Of a stretch of 64,000 bases of DNA, positions 16,599 to 24,357 are shown one piece after another (positions within the stretch are counted from its first letter, which is position 1; the number at the start of each line of letters is the position of its first letter). A program made the translations under genes and the position numbers. The DNA lies in the NCBI GenBank assembly GCA_016716625.1, contig JADJVJ010000001.1, positions 930,001-994,000 of the forward strand, read 5' to 3'. This DNA comes from Nostocoides sp. GTDB taxonomy: Bacteria > Actinomycetota > Actinomycetes > Actinomycetales > Dermatophilaceae. A model generated the notes under the pieces. The model saw only the letters and a list, made by a program, of their open reading frames with translations, ran no database searches and was not told the origin of the DNA.

Positions 16599-17288
16599 GT
16601 GGCCGTCAAGATTCGCCTCAAGCGGATGGGCAAGATCCGCGCCCCCTTCTACCGCGTCGTCGTCATGGACTCGCGCACCAAGCGCGATGGCCGGGCCATC
16701 GAGGAGATCGGGAAGTACCACCCCACCGAAGAGCCCTCGCTCATCGACATCGACATGGAGCGGGCCAACTACTGGCTCGCCCGCGGCGCGCAGCCGACCG
16801 AGGCCGTCGCCGTCCTGCTCAAGAAGTCCGCTGAGGGCACCGTCCTGGTCAAGGCCGCCAAGCCCTCCAAGCGCGAACTGTACGAAGCCGCCCTCGCCGC
16901 AGCCGGCAAGTCCGCGGACGCCGCCGACACCTCCGGTGCGACGACGCCCCGGAAGCGCGCCGCCGCCAAGAAGGACGAGGCCACCGAGGCTCCCGCTGCG
17001 GAGGCCCCGGTTGCTGAGGCTCCCGCCGCCGACGAGCTCACCCTCGCCGACTCCGCCACCGACGCGCCCGCGGCTGAGGCCCCGGCCGCCGCCGCGGCGC
17101 TGCCCACGGGCGCGGTCGCGGCCACCGACGACGGTTCGGCTCCCGAGGGCCACGCCATCAAGGGCAACGCCGACTCCGGTTTGTACCACGCGCCCGGTGG
17201 GCGTTGGTATGACGCGACCGTCGCCGAGTTCTGGTTCGCGACCGAGGAGGACGCCCAGGCCGCTGGCTTCAAGAAGGCCGGGTCCTGA
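16599..17288 (+). CDS. rpsP: 30S ribosomal protein bS16 with long tail and C-terminal module
   Basis: Start GTG 16599 after ATGGAGAC. Residues 1-85 are canonical S16 (AVKIRLKRMGKIRAPFYRVVVMDSRTKRDGRAIEEIG). Then a Lys/Ala region and an Ala/Pro/Glu low-complexity linker (about 105-185), and at 186-225 a compact motif HAIKGNADSGLYHAPGGRWY...FATEEDAQAAGF. Total 229 residues against 80-165 for most S16. The end motif matches a small module found in unrelated bacterial proteins (I recall the name 'sunset domain', not certain). First gene of rpsP-khpA; the next start is 2 bases on. Confidence 0.96.
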   Translation: MAVKIRLKRMGKIRAPFYRVVVMDSRTKRDGRAIEEIGKYHPTEEPSLIDIDMERANYWLARGAQPTEAVAVLLKKSAEGTVLVKAAKPSKRELYEAALAAAGKSADAADTSGATTPRKRAAAKKDEATEAPAAEAPVAEAPAADELTLADSATDAPAAEAPAAAAALPTGAVAATDDGSAPEGHAIKGNADSGLYHAPGGRWYDATVAEFWFATEEDAQAAGFKKAGS

Positions 17289-17290
17289 CC

Positions 17291-17533
17291 ATGCTCGAGG
17301 AGGCTCTCGAGCACCTCGTGACGGGCATCGTCGACCACAAGGACGAGGTCGTCGTTCGTCGCAAGGACCTGCGCCGCGGCGAACTCCTGGAGGTGCGGGT
17401 GCACCCCGAGGACCTCGGCCGCGTCATCGGCCGCCAGGGCCGCACCGCGAGCGCGCTGCGCACCGTCATCGGCGCCCTCGCCGGGGGCCGTAGCGTCCGG
17501 GTCGACATCGTCGACACCGACCGAAGCCGGTAG
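17291..17533 (+). CDS. khpA: KH-domain RNA-binding protein KhpA
   Basis: 80 residues, single KH domain: LEEALEHLVTGIVDHKDEVVVRR...HPEDLGRVIGRQGRTASALRTVIGAL, with the GxxG loop GRQG. Small RNA-binding protein almost always encoded between rpsP and rimM; implicated in RNA chaperone functions. Two bases after rpsP, so translationally coupled. A strong hairpin follows at once, ending this transcription unit before the transporter gene. Confidence 0.95.
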   Translation: MLEEALEHLVTGIVDHKDEVVVRRKDLRRGELLEVRVHPEDLGRVIGRQGRTASALRTVIGALAGGRSVRVDIVDTDRSR

Positions 17534-17549
17534 CAGAGACCCGCACTAC

Positions 17550-17597
17550 GCCGACGGGGTGTACCGAGAACATTGGTTATCGGCACACCCCGTCGGC
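17550..17597 (+). terminator. Terminator after khpA
   Basis: Perfect 13-bp arms GCCGACGGGGTGT (17550-17562) and ACACCCCGTCGGC (17585-17597), with an inner CCGA/TCGG extension (17564-17567 with 17580-17583). No U-tract. Confidence 0.8.
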
Positions 17598-17638
17598 CTG
17601 TCCAGTCCTAGGCCCCTGCCGCGGATAGCCTTGGCGAC

Positions 17639-19462
17639 ATGACGGTCGTCGGTACCGCGGTCTTCTATGGTGCGCTGAGCGCGGTGGCACTTCCCCTAGG
17701 TGCGCTCATCGGGGTGTTGTTTAAGCCGCCGGATCGGCTGGTGGCCATCCTCCTGGCTTTCGGTGGGGGTGCGCTCCTGGCCGCGCTCACCCTCGACCTG
17801 GTCGCTCCGGGGATCGACCGCGGCCACTTCGAGGACCTTGCCATCGGCTGCGTCCTGGGTGGTCTGCTCTTCAAGGGTCTTGACCGGGCCGTCAACCGGA
17901 AGGGTGGGTACCTCCGCAAACCCTCCACGGCTCTCACCCACTGGCGTGGTGCTGCTCGAACCCGCCTCGCCAACGTCTTGGGCCACCTGCGCCGGGTCAA
18001 CCATTTCGGGGAGCTCGACGACGCGAGCCGCGAGCAGTTGCTCCGGGTCCTCACCGTGGTCGATGTGCCGGCCGAGACGTGGATCTATCGGGCAGGTGAG
18101 GCCCCGCGGAACCTCTACATCGTGGAGCGCGGGGAGATCTCCCTCGTCGATCCGGCAACCGGCGAGGTCTTCGATCAGCTCTCGGCTGGGGACGCCTTCG
18201 GGCGGATGAGTTTCATCACCGGCCTTCCGCGGGCCACCGAGGCCCGGACTCGTCGTCAAAGTCGCCTGCTGCGGGTGTCCCGGGACCAGTTCCTCGCCCT
18301 CGTCCACGATCACCCAGCCTGGCGCCGAACCCTGCTCGGCATGGTTGACGCCGAGGAGGTGGAGGCCTACCTGCACCAACGGCAAGGGGTCGCTGCCGAT
18401 GAGGCGGTCCGCTGGCGTCAGGAAGCGGTGAACTCCATCGCGCGCTTTGGTCACTACGCCCCGCTCGGGGCAGGCAGTGACCCGACCGTCGCGGACATGG
18501 CGACCCACCTCGCCCACGAGCAGCAGTCGCAGTTTTTCGGCACCCTCCCCATGGGTTCGGTGGCGGCGATCGCGGCGCACATGACCCACCGGGTGGTGGC
18601 TGATGGGGACGTGCTCCATCACGCCGGTCGGCGGGCTGACCGGCTCTCCTTCGTCCGCTCTGGCGTGGTCCACCTCATCGACCCGGACGCGCTCGAGGCG
18701 GCCCCGGAGGTGGTCAGTTCGGGCGAGACTTTCTCCGCGCTCGCCTTCCTTACCGGTGCGCCCTACGACTCCACGGCCGTCGCCCACGGCGAGGTCGCGA
18801 TCTCCAGCATCGATCGGGCGGACTTCGCCACCGTCCTGGACCAGGACGACGGGGTCCGGCACGCCGTCGGGGAGTACCTGCGGGCGGAGCGGGTTGGCGC
18901 CTTTCTCACCCGCAAGCAGCACGTAGACATGCGGCGAGCGAGCGCCTGGATCGACCGATCGGTCCGAGGGGTTGAGGGCGGTCATCTCATGCCGACGACC
19001 GAGGGGCTGACGCCCGCCAAGGTCGGCGGAGGTGCCGCGATGGCCATCTTCCTGGGCATCCTCCTCGACGGCATGCCCGAGTCCTTTGTCATCGGGGCCA
19101 ACGTCCTCAACTCCGGGGGCATCACGCTCAGCCTGCTGGCCGGCCTGTTCCTCGCCAACTTCCCGGAGGCTCTCTCCAGCGCCGCCGGAATGCGCGATCA
19201 AGGGATGAGTGCGCGACGGATCCTGGTCATGTGGATCATCGTCATGGTGGTCACCGGGGTGGGCGCAGGGGTGGGGGCAGTGGTCCTCCAGGAGGCCCCT
19301 GGCACCCTGTTTGCGTTCATCGAGGGACTCGCGGCCGGGGCCATGCTCACCATGATCGCCGAGACCATGCTCCCCGAGGCCTACCACAAGGGTGGTGGCG
19401 TCGTCGGCCTGTCGACACTCGGCGGTTTCCTCGCGGCCATCCTGGCTAATCATGTGAATTGA
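17639..19462 (+). CDS. ZIP-like membrane transporter with two internal cyclic-nucleotide-binding-like domains
   Basis: 607 residues. Three N-terminal helices (1-80), a cytoplasmic block of about 370 residues, then about five helices (460-607). The cytoplasmic block has two CAP/CNBD-like domains: first about 123-235 (RAGEAPRNLYIVERGEISLVDPATGEVF; phosphate-binding cassette FGRMSFITGLPRATEA, keeping the Arg but with Arg189 where Glu is usual) and second about 298-405 (FSALAFLTGAPYDSTAVA, Arg and Glu both lost). The C-terminal helices carry LDGMPESFVIG (473-486) and ANFPEALSSA, matching the ZIP TM4/TM5 metal-site motifs with each Pro-Glu kept but the usual His/Asn and Gln/Asp changed. Likely a metal or cation carrier gated by ligand or protein contact; substrate unknown. 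It splits khpA from rimM. Confidence 0.75.
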   Translation: MTVVGTAVFYGALSAVALPLGALIGVLFKPPDRLVAILLAFGGGALLAALTLDLVAPGIDRGHFEDLAIGCVLGGLLFKGLDRAVNRKGGYLRKPSTALTHWRGAARTRLANVLGHLRRVNHFGELDDASREQLLRVLTVVDVPAETWIYRAGEAPRNLYIVERGEISLVDPATGEVFDQLSAGDAFGRMSFITGLPRATEARTRRQSRLLRVSRDQFLALVHDHPAWRRTLLGMVDAEEVEAYLHQRQGVAADEAVRWRQEAVNSIARFGHYAPLGAGSDPTVADMATHLAHEQQSQFFGTLPMGSVAAIAAHMTHRVVADGDVLHHAGRRADRLSFVRSGVVHLIDPDALEAAPEVVSSGETFSALAFLTGAPYDSTAVAHGEVAISSIDRADFATVLDQDDGVRHAVGEYLRAERVGAFLTRKQHVDMRRASAWIDRSVRGVEGGHLMPTTEGLTPAKVGGGAAMAIFLGILLDGMPESFVIGANVLNSGGITLSLLAGLFLANFPEALSSAAGMRDQGMSARRILVMWIIVMVVTGVGAGVGAVVLQEAPGTLFAFIEGLAAGAMLTMIAETMLPEAYHKGGGVVGLSTLGGFLAAILANHVN

Positions 19463-19475
19463 CTACAGTGGCGCG

Positions 19476-20021
19476 GTGAGCACTGATCCCCGGCTGATTG
19501 CCCGCATCGGCAAGCCGCACGGCATCCGGGGAGAGGTGACCGTTCAGGCGCACACGGATGAACCCGAGGCCCGCTTCCGGGTGGGCGCGCTGTTCTCCAC
19601 GCAGGCGGCCCCCGGATCCGGGGTGCCGCTCACCCTCACCGTCCGGTCAGCCCGGCTGCATCGGGCCATCTGGTTGTTGGGCTTCGAGGAGATCCCCGAC
19701 CGGACCGGGGCGGAATCGCTGCGTGGGACGAGGCTCCTGCTCTGGGCCGAGGTCGAGCCAAGCCTCGACGATCCCGACGACGACGACGCCTTCTACGAGG
19801 AGGACGTGGTCGGTCTGAGCGCGCTCTCTCCGCAGGGCGAGGTCCTCGGCGAGGTGGTCGGACTCGAGGTCGGCGCCGCACAGGACGTCCTGCTCGTCCG
19901 GCTCACCGACGGCCGCACCGCCCTCGTGCCCTTTGTCTCGGCGATCGTCCCGGTGGTCGACCTCAAGCGAGGCCGAGTGGTGCTGGACGCCCCCGCGGGC
20001 CTGTTCGACCTCGCCGAGTAG
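19476..20021 (+). CDS. rimM: Ribosome maturation factor RimM
   Basis: GTG start, 181 residues. Assembly factor that binds S19 during 30S maturation. N-terminal RimM barrel ARIGKPHGIRGEVTVQAHTDEPEARF, WLLGFEEIPDRTGAESLRGTRLL, then the PRC-barrel half with DDDAFYEEDVVGLSALSPQGEVLGEVVGLEVGAAQDVLLVRL and VPFVSAIVPVVDL. Length is normal. Thirteen bases after the transporter gene, nine before trmD. Confidence 0.96.
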   Translation: MSTDPRLIARIGKPHGIRGEVTVQAHTDEPEARFRVGALFSTQAAPGSGVPLTLTVRSARLHRAIWLLGFEEIPDRTGAESLRGTRLLLWAEVEPSLDDPDDDDAFYEEDVVGLSALSPQGEVLGEVVGLEVGAAQDVLLVRLTDGRTALVPFVSAIVPVVDLKRGRVVLDAPAGLFDLAE

Positions 20022-20030
20022 GGCCGATCC

Positions 20031-21245
20031 ATGCGCATCGACGTCGTCACGATCTTCCCCGAATACCTCGCCCCGCTCGAGCTCTCCCTGCTCGGCAAGG
20101 CGCAGCGCGACGGCATACTCCAGATTCGGGTCCACGACCTGCGCGAGGTGACCACGGACCGGCATCGCACCGTGGACGACACCCCGTACGGCGGTGGGGC
20201 GGGCATGGTCATGAAGCCCGAGCCGTGGGCGGCGGCGCTGGCGAGGGTGTGCGCCGACGGACCGACGGGTCAGCGGCCGGTGCTCATCATCCCGGGACCT
20301 GGCGGCGAGCGGTTCACCCAGCAGCTGGCCCGGGAACTGGCCCAGGAGCCGTGGCTGGCCTTCGCCTGCGGACGCTACGAGGGGATCGACGAACGGGTCT
20401 ATGCGCACGCCGCCGACCACCTGAGGGTGCGGACCATCTCGCTCGGGGACTACGTGCTCAACGGAGGTGAGGTCGCCGTGCTGGCGATGGTCGAGGCGAT
20501 GGGCCGGCTGCTGCCCGGGGTCGTCGGTAACGCCGAATCCCTCGTCGAGGAGTCCCACGAGGACGGCCTCCTCGAGTACCCGGTCTACACCAAACCCGCG
20601 TCCTGGACCCGGGACGGGGTGACCCGCGAGGTCCCGCCAGTGCTCCTCTCCGGGGACCATGGCGCCATCGCCCGCTGGCGGCACGCGCAGCGTCTCGAAC
20701 GCACCGCGGCACGCCGCCCCGACCTGCTCGCCCCCGCGGCCGCGGTCGGCGCACTGGCCGACCTCGACGCGGCCCTGGCCACGCCGGCGGACCTGCCCGA
20801 GCTCGTCGTGCTCACCCGCGCCTGCTGGGTTCCCGAGGCCGCCGCCTCCGGCACCTTCGACTTCCCACCCTTCACCGACGGGGTGCCCGAACTCACCGCC
20901 TCACTCAGCGAGTGGACCACCTATGTATGGCGTGCGGCAGGTCGTCTCGTCGCCTCGATCCGGGTGCGCCGCGACCCCGAGGACGACCGCGTGTGGCAAC
21001 TCGGCCGGTTCATGGTCGCCCCGGACCTGCAGGGTCGAGGCATCGGGCAGGAGATCCTGACGTTCGCGGAGAGCCTGGCACCGCGGGATGTCTCGACGAT
21101 CTGGATCAATACGGGACGAGTCAGCGAGCGGAACATCCGGATCTACCGCAAGGCCGGGTTCCGGCTCGCCCCGTGGGATTCCCAGGTGCACCCGGCGACC
21201 GTCGACCTCATCAAGTCCCCGCGTTCGCGCGCTGACAAGGGTTAG
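20031..21245 (+). CDS. trmD: tRNA (guanine-37-N1)-methyltransferase TrmD fused to a GNAT acetyltransferase
   Basis: 404 residues against about 230-270 for usual TrmD. Residues 1-225 are TrmD: MRIDVVTIFPEYLAPLELSLLGKA, DDTPYGGGAGMVMKPEPW, knot motifs ACGRYEGIDERV and ISLGDYVLNGGEVAV, and the C-terminal SGDHGAIARWRHAQRLERT. After an Ala-rich linker, about 255-398 is a GNAT domain: motif A WQLGRFMVAPDLQGRGIGQEIL (acetyl-CoA pyrophosphate loop QGRGIG) and motif B RVSERNIRIYRKAGFRLAPW. One continuous frame with no stop between. Function of the acetyltransferase (RNA, ribosomal protein or small molecule) is unknown. Followed by a thioesterase gene 6 bases on. Confidence 0.93.
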   Translation: MRIDVVTIFPEYLAPLELSLLGKAQRDGILQIRVHDLREVTTDRHRTVDDTPYGGGAGMVMKPEPWAAALARVCADGPTGQRPVLIIPGPGGERFTQQLARELAQEPWLAFACGRYEGIDERVYAHAADHLRVRTISLGDYVLNGGEVAVLAMVEAMGRLLPGVVGNAESLVEESHEDGLLEYPVYTKPASWTRDGVTREVPPVLLSGDHGAIARWRHAQRLERTAARRPDLLAPAAAVGALADLDAALATPADLPELVVLTRACWVPEAAASGTFDFPPFTDGVPELTASLSEWTTYVWRAAGRLVASIRVRRDPEDDRVWQLGRFMVAPDLQGRGIGQEILTFAESLAPRDVSTIWINTGRVSERNIRIYRKAGFRLAPWDSQVHPATVDLIKSPRSRADKG

Positions 21246-21251
21246 CCGACG

Positions 21252-21716
21252 GTGTACGAAACCGACCTCCAGATGCGGCTGCGAGACCTCAACACGGCCC
21301 ACCATGTCGACAACCTCGAGGTCATGCGGGTGGCCGATGAGGCCCGCATCCTCTTCCTCGGGGGCGCCGAAGGGGTGCGCGACGAGCCCTTGGGAGTGCT
21401 GAAGAACATGCCGAGCGAGGTGATGATCCTCGTCGCCGCGCAGCATGCGGAGTTTCGGGCGCAGATCCGCTGGCAGCCGGGAGCGTCCTACCGGGTGCGG
21501 TCCTGGGTGGGCCACGTCGGGACCTCCTCCTTCACCGTCGAGAGCGAGATCCGCACCGAGCGCTCCGAGCCCGACGCGGTCATCGAGGCCACCGTGGTCC
21601 TGCTCGATCAGCGCACCGGACGGCCGTGGCCGTTCTCCGGGGCGGTGCGCCGCGAACTCGAGCGACACCGCGAGTCCCCCCTCACGCTTCGGCCGCGGCC
21701 GGGGTCCGCCGTCTGA
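21252..21716 (+). CDS. Acyl-CoA thioesterase, hotdog fold (4HBT type)
   Basis: GTG start, 154 residues. YbgC-like beginning TDLQMRLRDLNTAHHVDNLEVMRVADEARILFL, in which the pattern RxxDLnxxxHVdN places a conserved Asp/Asn and His of the 4HBT family. HAEFRAQIRWQPGASYRVRSWVGHVGTSSFTVESEI follows. Likely hydrolyses an acyl-CoA thioester in the cytoplasm; substrate unknown. It sits in the trmD-rplS interval, six bases after trmD, hence co-transcribed. Confidence 0.82.
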   Translation: MYETDLQMRLRDLNTAHHVDNLEVMRVADEARILFLGGAEGVRDEPLGVLKNMPSEVMILVAAQHAEFRAQIRWQPGASYRVRSWVGHVGTSSFTVESEIRTERSEPDAVIEATVVLLDQRTGRPWPFSGAVRRELERHRESPLTLRPRPGSAV

Positions 21717-21740
21717 CGGTCCGCCGTCTGACGGTCCACC
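21711..21740. repeat. 15-bp tandem repeat at the thioesterase stop
   Basis: GTCTGACGGTCCGCC followed directly by GTCTGACGGTCCACC. Each unit with its left flank contains a short CCGTC-T-GACGG inverted repeat. Possibly a weak terminator; rplS seems to have its own upstream region after it. Confidence 0.55.
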
Positions 21741-21784
21741 GCCGGACGTCCGCGGCACGCGCGGGATTTCGCTCGGGGTCTTCA

Positions 21785-21798
21785 CCTCTGGCAGACTG
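21785..21798 (+). promoter_or_regulatory. Sequence shared with the rpsP upstream region
   Basis: CCTCTGGCAGACTG, identical to 16460-16473 and at nearly the same distance (129 bases) from the start of a ribosomal protein gene. Candidate promoter or regulator site; no confident -10 element recognised. Confidence 0.4.
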
Positions 21799-21927
21799 GA
21801 CCCTTGCATCTCGCCGATGACGGCCCCCGCCACAGGGGGAGTGCAGCACGCATGCGGCCGGGCGGGACGCCATACCGTCAAAGCATCACCGAGCGCGGGT
21901 GACCTGTGGCACCGGCAGGAGAGAACC

Positions 21928-22287
21928 ATGCACCGTTTCGAGGAGTTCGACCAGGCGTCGATGAAGTCGGACATCCCGGCGTTCCGCGCGGGGGACACCG
22001 TCAAGGTCCACGTCAAGGTCGTCGAAGGGAACCGCTCCCGGATCCAGGTCTTCCAGGGCGTCGTCATCCGGCGCCACGGCGGCGGGGTCACCGAGACCTT
22101 CACCGTCCGGAAGGTCTCCTTCGGTGTCGGGGTGGAGCGGACCTTCCCGCTGCACACGCCGATCATCGACAAGATCGAGGTCGTGACCCGCGGTGACGTT
22201 CGCCGCGCCAAGCTCTACTACCTTCGTGACCTTCGCGGTAAGGCCGCCAAGATCAAGGAGAAGCGCGAGACCCCCGCGGCCAAGTGA
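21928..22287 (+). CDS. rplS: 50S ribosomal protein bL19
   Basis: 119 residues, normal length. MHRFEEFDQASMKSDIPAFRAGDTVKVHVKVVEGNRSRIQVFQGVVIRRHGGGVTETFTVRKVSFGVGVERTFPLHTPIIDKIEVV is canonical L19, at the 30S-50S interface. Good ribosome binding site AGGAGAG ending six bases before the ATG; the reading frame is open upstream but not L19-like. The stop overlaps the next start as GTGA. Confidence 0.98.
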   Translation: MHRFEEFDQASMKSDIPAFRAGDTVKVHVKVVEGNRSRIQVFQGVVIRRHGGGVTETFTVRKVSFGVGVERTFPLHTPIIDKIEVVTRGDVRRAKLYYLRDLRGKAAKIKEKRETPAAK

Positions 22288-22823
22288 CCGCACCGCTCGC
22301 ACCGTCCGCCGACCCGGCCTCCGTGGATTCCACGGGCGCCGGGTCGCGGCGTCCTCGGCGCCTTCTCGTGGCGTTGGGGGTCGCGCTGCTCCTCACGGTG
22401 CTCCTGCGCGGTGTGGTCGAGCCGTACTACGTCGCCTCGGACTCGATGGCGCCGGACTATCGCCTCGGTGACCGCGTGCTCGTCACCAAGCTGGGTGTGC
22501 CGTGGACGCGCGGCTCGGTCGTCCTCATCGACACCAGAGCTTTCGGGGGGGAAGACCGCAGCCTGCCGCTCGCCGAGGGCGTTCTCGGCCGGCTGCTCGC
22601 GGGGAGCGCCCGGGCCCTGGGGGTGGAGCTCTCCGAGCGCTCCGAGGTCGTCCGAGTCACCGCTCTGGCCGGCGAACCTGTGATGGGGAAGCCCGGGATG
22701 GACGAGATCGTCCCGCTGGGGTCGGTTCAGGTCAGCAGCGGTGGACCGGGTGGCATTAATGCGCTCGTGAAGGTAGATGACATCATCGGTGTTGTGACGA
22801 CGCGCATCTGGCCCCTGACGTGA
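22284..22823 (+). CDS. Signal peptidase I-like protein lacking the catalytic lysine
   Basis: GTG start overlapping the rplS stop; 179 residues. One N-terminal membrane helix (about 26-43), then ASDSMAPDYRLGDRVLVTKLG with the S26 nucleophile Ser54, and RGSVVLIDT. At the general-base box, where the other two signal peptidases here read KRVIGVPG/KRVIGLPG, this protein reads VRVTALAG (Val123 in place of Lys). The GDHRxxSxDS box is also absent. Either an inactive paralogue, a protein acting with the next gene's product, or an enzyme with a different base. The following lepB starts within its stop codon. Confidence 0.8.
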   Translation: MTAPLAPSADPASVDSTGAGSRRPRRLLVALGVALLLTVLLRGVVEPYYVASDSMAPDYRLGDRVLVTKLGVPWTRGSVVLIDTRAFGGEDRSLPLAEGVLGRLLAGSARALGVELSERSEVVRVTALAGEPVMGKPGMDEIVPLGSVQVSSGGPGGINALVKVDDIIGVVTTRIWPLT

Positions 22824-23626
22824 GCACCGAGTCATCCCGGCTGCCCGAGGGCCCCGCGCCGAGCGACCCGAGACAACCGAGCGACTCCACCGGCCCGACA
22901 CAGGACGCCCCGGCCGGCCGCCGGTCCCTCGGGGGACACCTCATGGCAGCCCTCAAGGAGATCGTCATCGTCGTGACGATGGCCCTAGCCCTGTCCTTTA
23001 TCGTCAAGACCTTCCTCGTCCAGGCGTTCTATATCCCGTCCGGCTCGATGGAGACCACGCTCATCCGCGACGATCGGGTCATCGTCAACAAGTTGGTCCC
23101 TCGGCTCATCGATCTCAAGCGCGGCGACGTCGTCGTCTTCCAGGACCCCGACCAGTGGCTCGGCGAACTGCCCACGGTGGACCGTGGCCCTGTGCGCGGC
23201 GCCATCCACCAGGCGCTCACCTTCGTCGGGCTGCTGCCGAGCGACTCCGACCATCTCATCAAGCGGGTCATCGGCCTTCCCGGCGACCGCGTCACGTGCT
23301 GCGTCTCCGGCAAACTCACCGTGAACGGGGTTCCGGTCACCGAGCCCTATGTCAAGGCCGGCGACGCACCGTCCTCGCTGTCCTTCGACGTCACCGTGCC
23401 CGCGGAGCACATCTGGGTCATGGGCGACCACCGGAGCAACTCCGAGGACTCCCGCTTCCACGACCCCTCTGGGACCGGCGCCGACGGGTCGGTGCCCATC
23501 GCCAAGGTGACCGGTCGGGCCATTTCCGTGGTCTGGCCCATCGACCGTTGGGCGTGGCTGAGTGACTTTGCGGAGACCTTCAGCGGTGTCCCAGCCCCGG
23601 GCGCCATACCGACGTCCAGCCCATGA
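22820..23626 (+). CDS. lepB: Signal peptidase I
   Basis: GTG start, 268 residues. Pro/Ser-rich N-terminus, membrane helix (about 48-65), then complete S26 boxes: IPSGSMETTL with Ser76, RDDRVIVNKL, KRGDVVVFQDP, LIKRVIGLPGD with Lys148, and VMGDHRSNSEDSRF. Processes exported preproteins on the outer face of the membrane. Overlaps the degenerate paralogue upstream and rnhB downstream (ATGA), so all are translationally coupled. Confidence 0.96.
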   Translation: MSTESSRLPEGPAPSDPRQPSDSTGPTQDAPAGRRSLGGHLMAALKEIVIVVTMALALSFIVKTFLVQAFYIPSGSMETTLIRDDRVIVNKLVPRLIDLKRGDVVVFQDPDQWLGELPTVDRGPVRGAIHQALTFVGLLPSDSDHLIKRVIGLPGDRVTCCVSGKLTVNGVPVTEPYVKAGDAPSSLSFDVTVPAEHIWVMGDHRSNSEDSRFHDPSGTGADGSVPIAKVTGRAISVVWPIDRWAWLSDFAETFSGVPAPGAIPTSSP

Positions 23627-24357
23627 CCCCCGTGGTTCGCTCTCGCAAGCCCTCGCTGCGCGTCGAGCGCAGCCTGCAGCGCGCCGGTCACCGAATCCTC
23701 GCCGGTATGGACGAGGTGGGGCGGGGGGCCCTTGCCGGGCCGGTCACCGTCGGGGTGGTCCTCATCGACGAAAGGTGCCGGTCCGCCCCCCAGGGCATCC
23801 GCGACTCCAAGCTGCTCACCGCGGCCGCGCGGAAAGGGTTGGTGCCCCGGGTTCACCGATGGGCGCTGGCGAGCGCGGTCGGCCACGCCAGCCCGGCCGA
23901 GATCGACGAAGTGGGCATTATTGCCGCCCTGCGGCTCGCCGGCTCCCGGGCGCTTGCGGCCTTAGATATCACCCCGGACCTGGTCATCCTCGATGGCAAC
24001 CACGACTGGCTTACCGCCCCCGAGGACGTCGGCCTCTTTGCGTATGCCGGCGATGGTCCGGCCACCCCACCGGTGACGACCATGATCAAGGCCGATCTGC
24101 GCTGCTCCTCGGTCGCGGCGGCCTCGGTCATCGCCAAGGTGACCCGGGACGAACTCATGGTCTCGCTCTCCGCCGAGCACCCGGCATACGGGTGGGAGGA
24201 GAACAAGGGGTACGCCGCCCCCGACCACCTGGACGCGCTCCGCACGCAAGGGCCCTGCGAGCTGCACCGGCGGTCATGGCGGCTGCCGGGGGTCATGCAG
24301 GGCCAGATGGGCCATGATGGGGTCGTGATCGAGCCGATGAGTGTGGAGCGGGCATGA
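23623..24357 (+). CDS. rnhB: Ribonuclease HII
   Basis: 244 residues. Cleaves RNA in RNA-DNA hybrids and at single ribonucleotides in DNA. Catalytic acids in AGMDEVGRGALAGPVTVG (Asp, Glu), DLVILDGNH (Asp) and MIKADLRCSSVAAASVIAKVTRD (Asp); C-terminal YGWEENKGYAAPDHLDAL. Overlaps the lepB stop and the next gene by 4 bases. Confidence 0.97.
   Translation: MTPVVRSRKPSLRVERSLQRAGHRILAGMDEVGRGALAGPVTVGVVLIDERCRSAPQGIRDSKLLTAAARKGLVPRVHRWALASAVGHASPAEIDEVGIIAALRLAGSRALAALDITPDLVILDGNHDWLTAPEDVGLFAYAGDGPATPPVTTMIKADLRCSSVAAASVIAKVTRDELMVSLSAEHPAYGWEENKGYAAPDHLDALRTQGPCELHRRSWRLPGVMQGQMGHDGVVIEPMSVERA

Noticed and set aside
17696..19453. 585-codon open frame on the minus strand
   Set aside because: Antisense to the ZIP-CNBD gene; low-complexity Asp/Gly/Arg sequence only.
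21709..21732. GCCGTCTGA words resembling the Neisseria uptake sequence
   Set aside because: Only two copies, explained by a 15-bp local tandem duplication; no enrichment elsewhere in the window.
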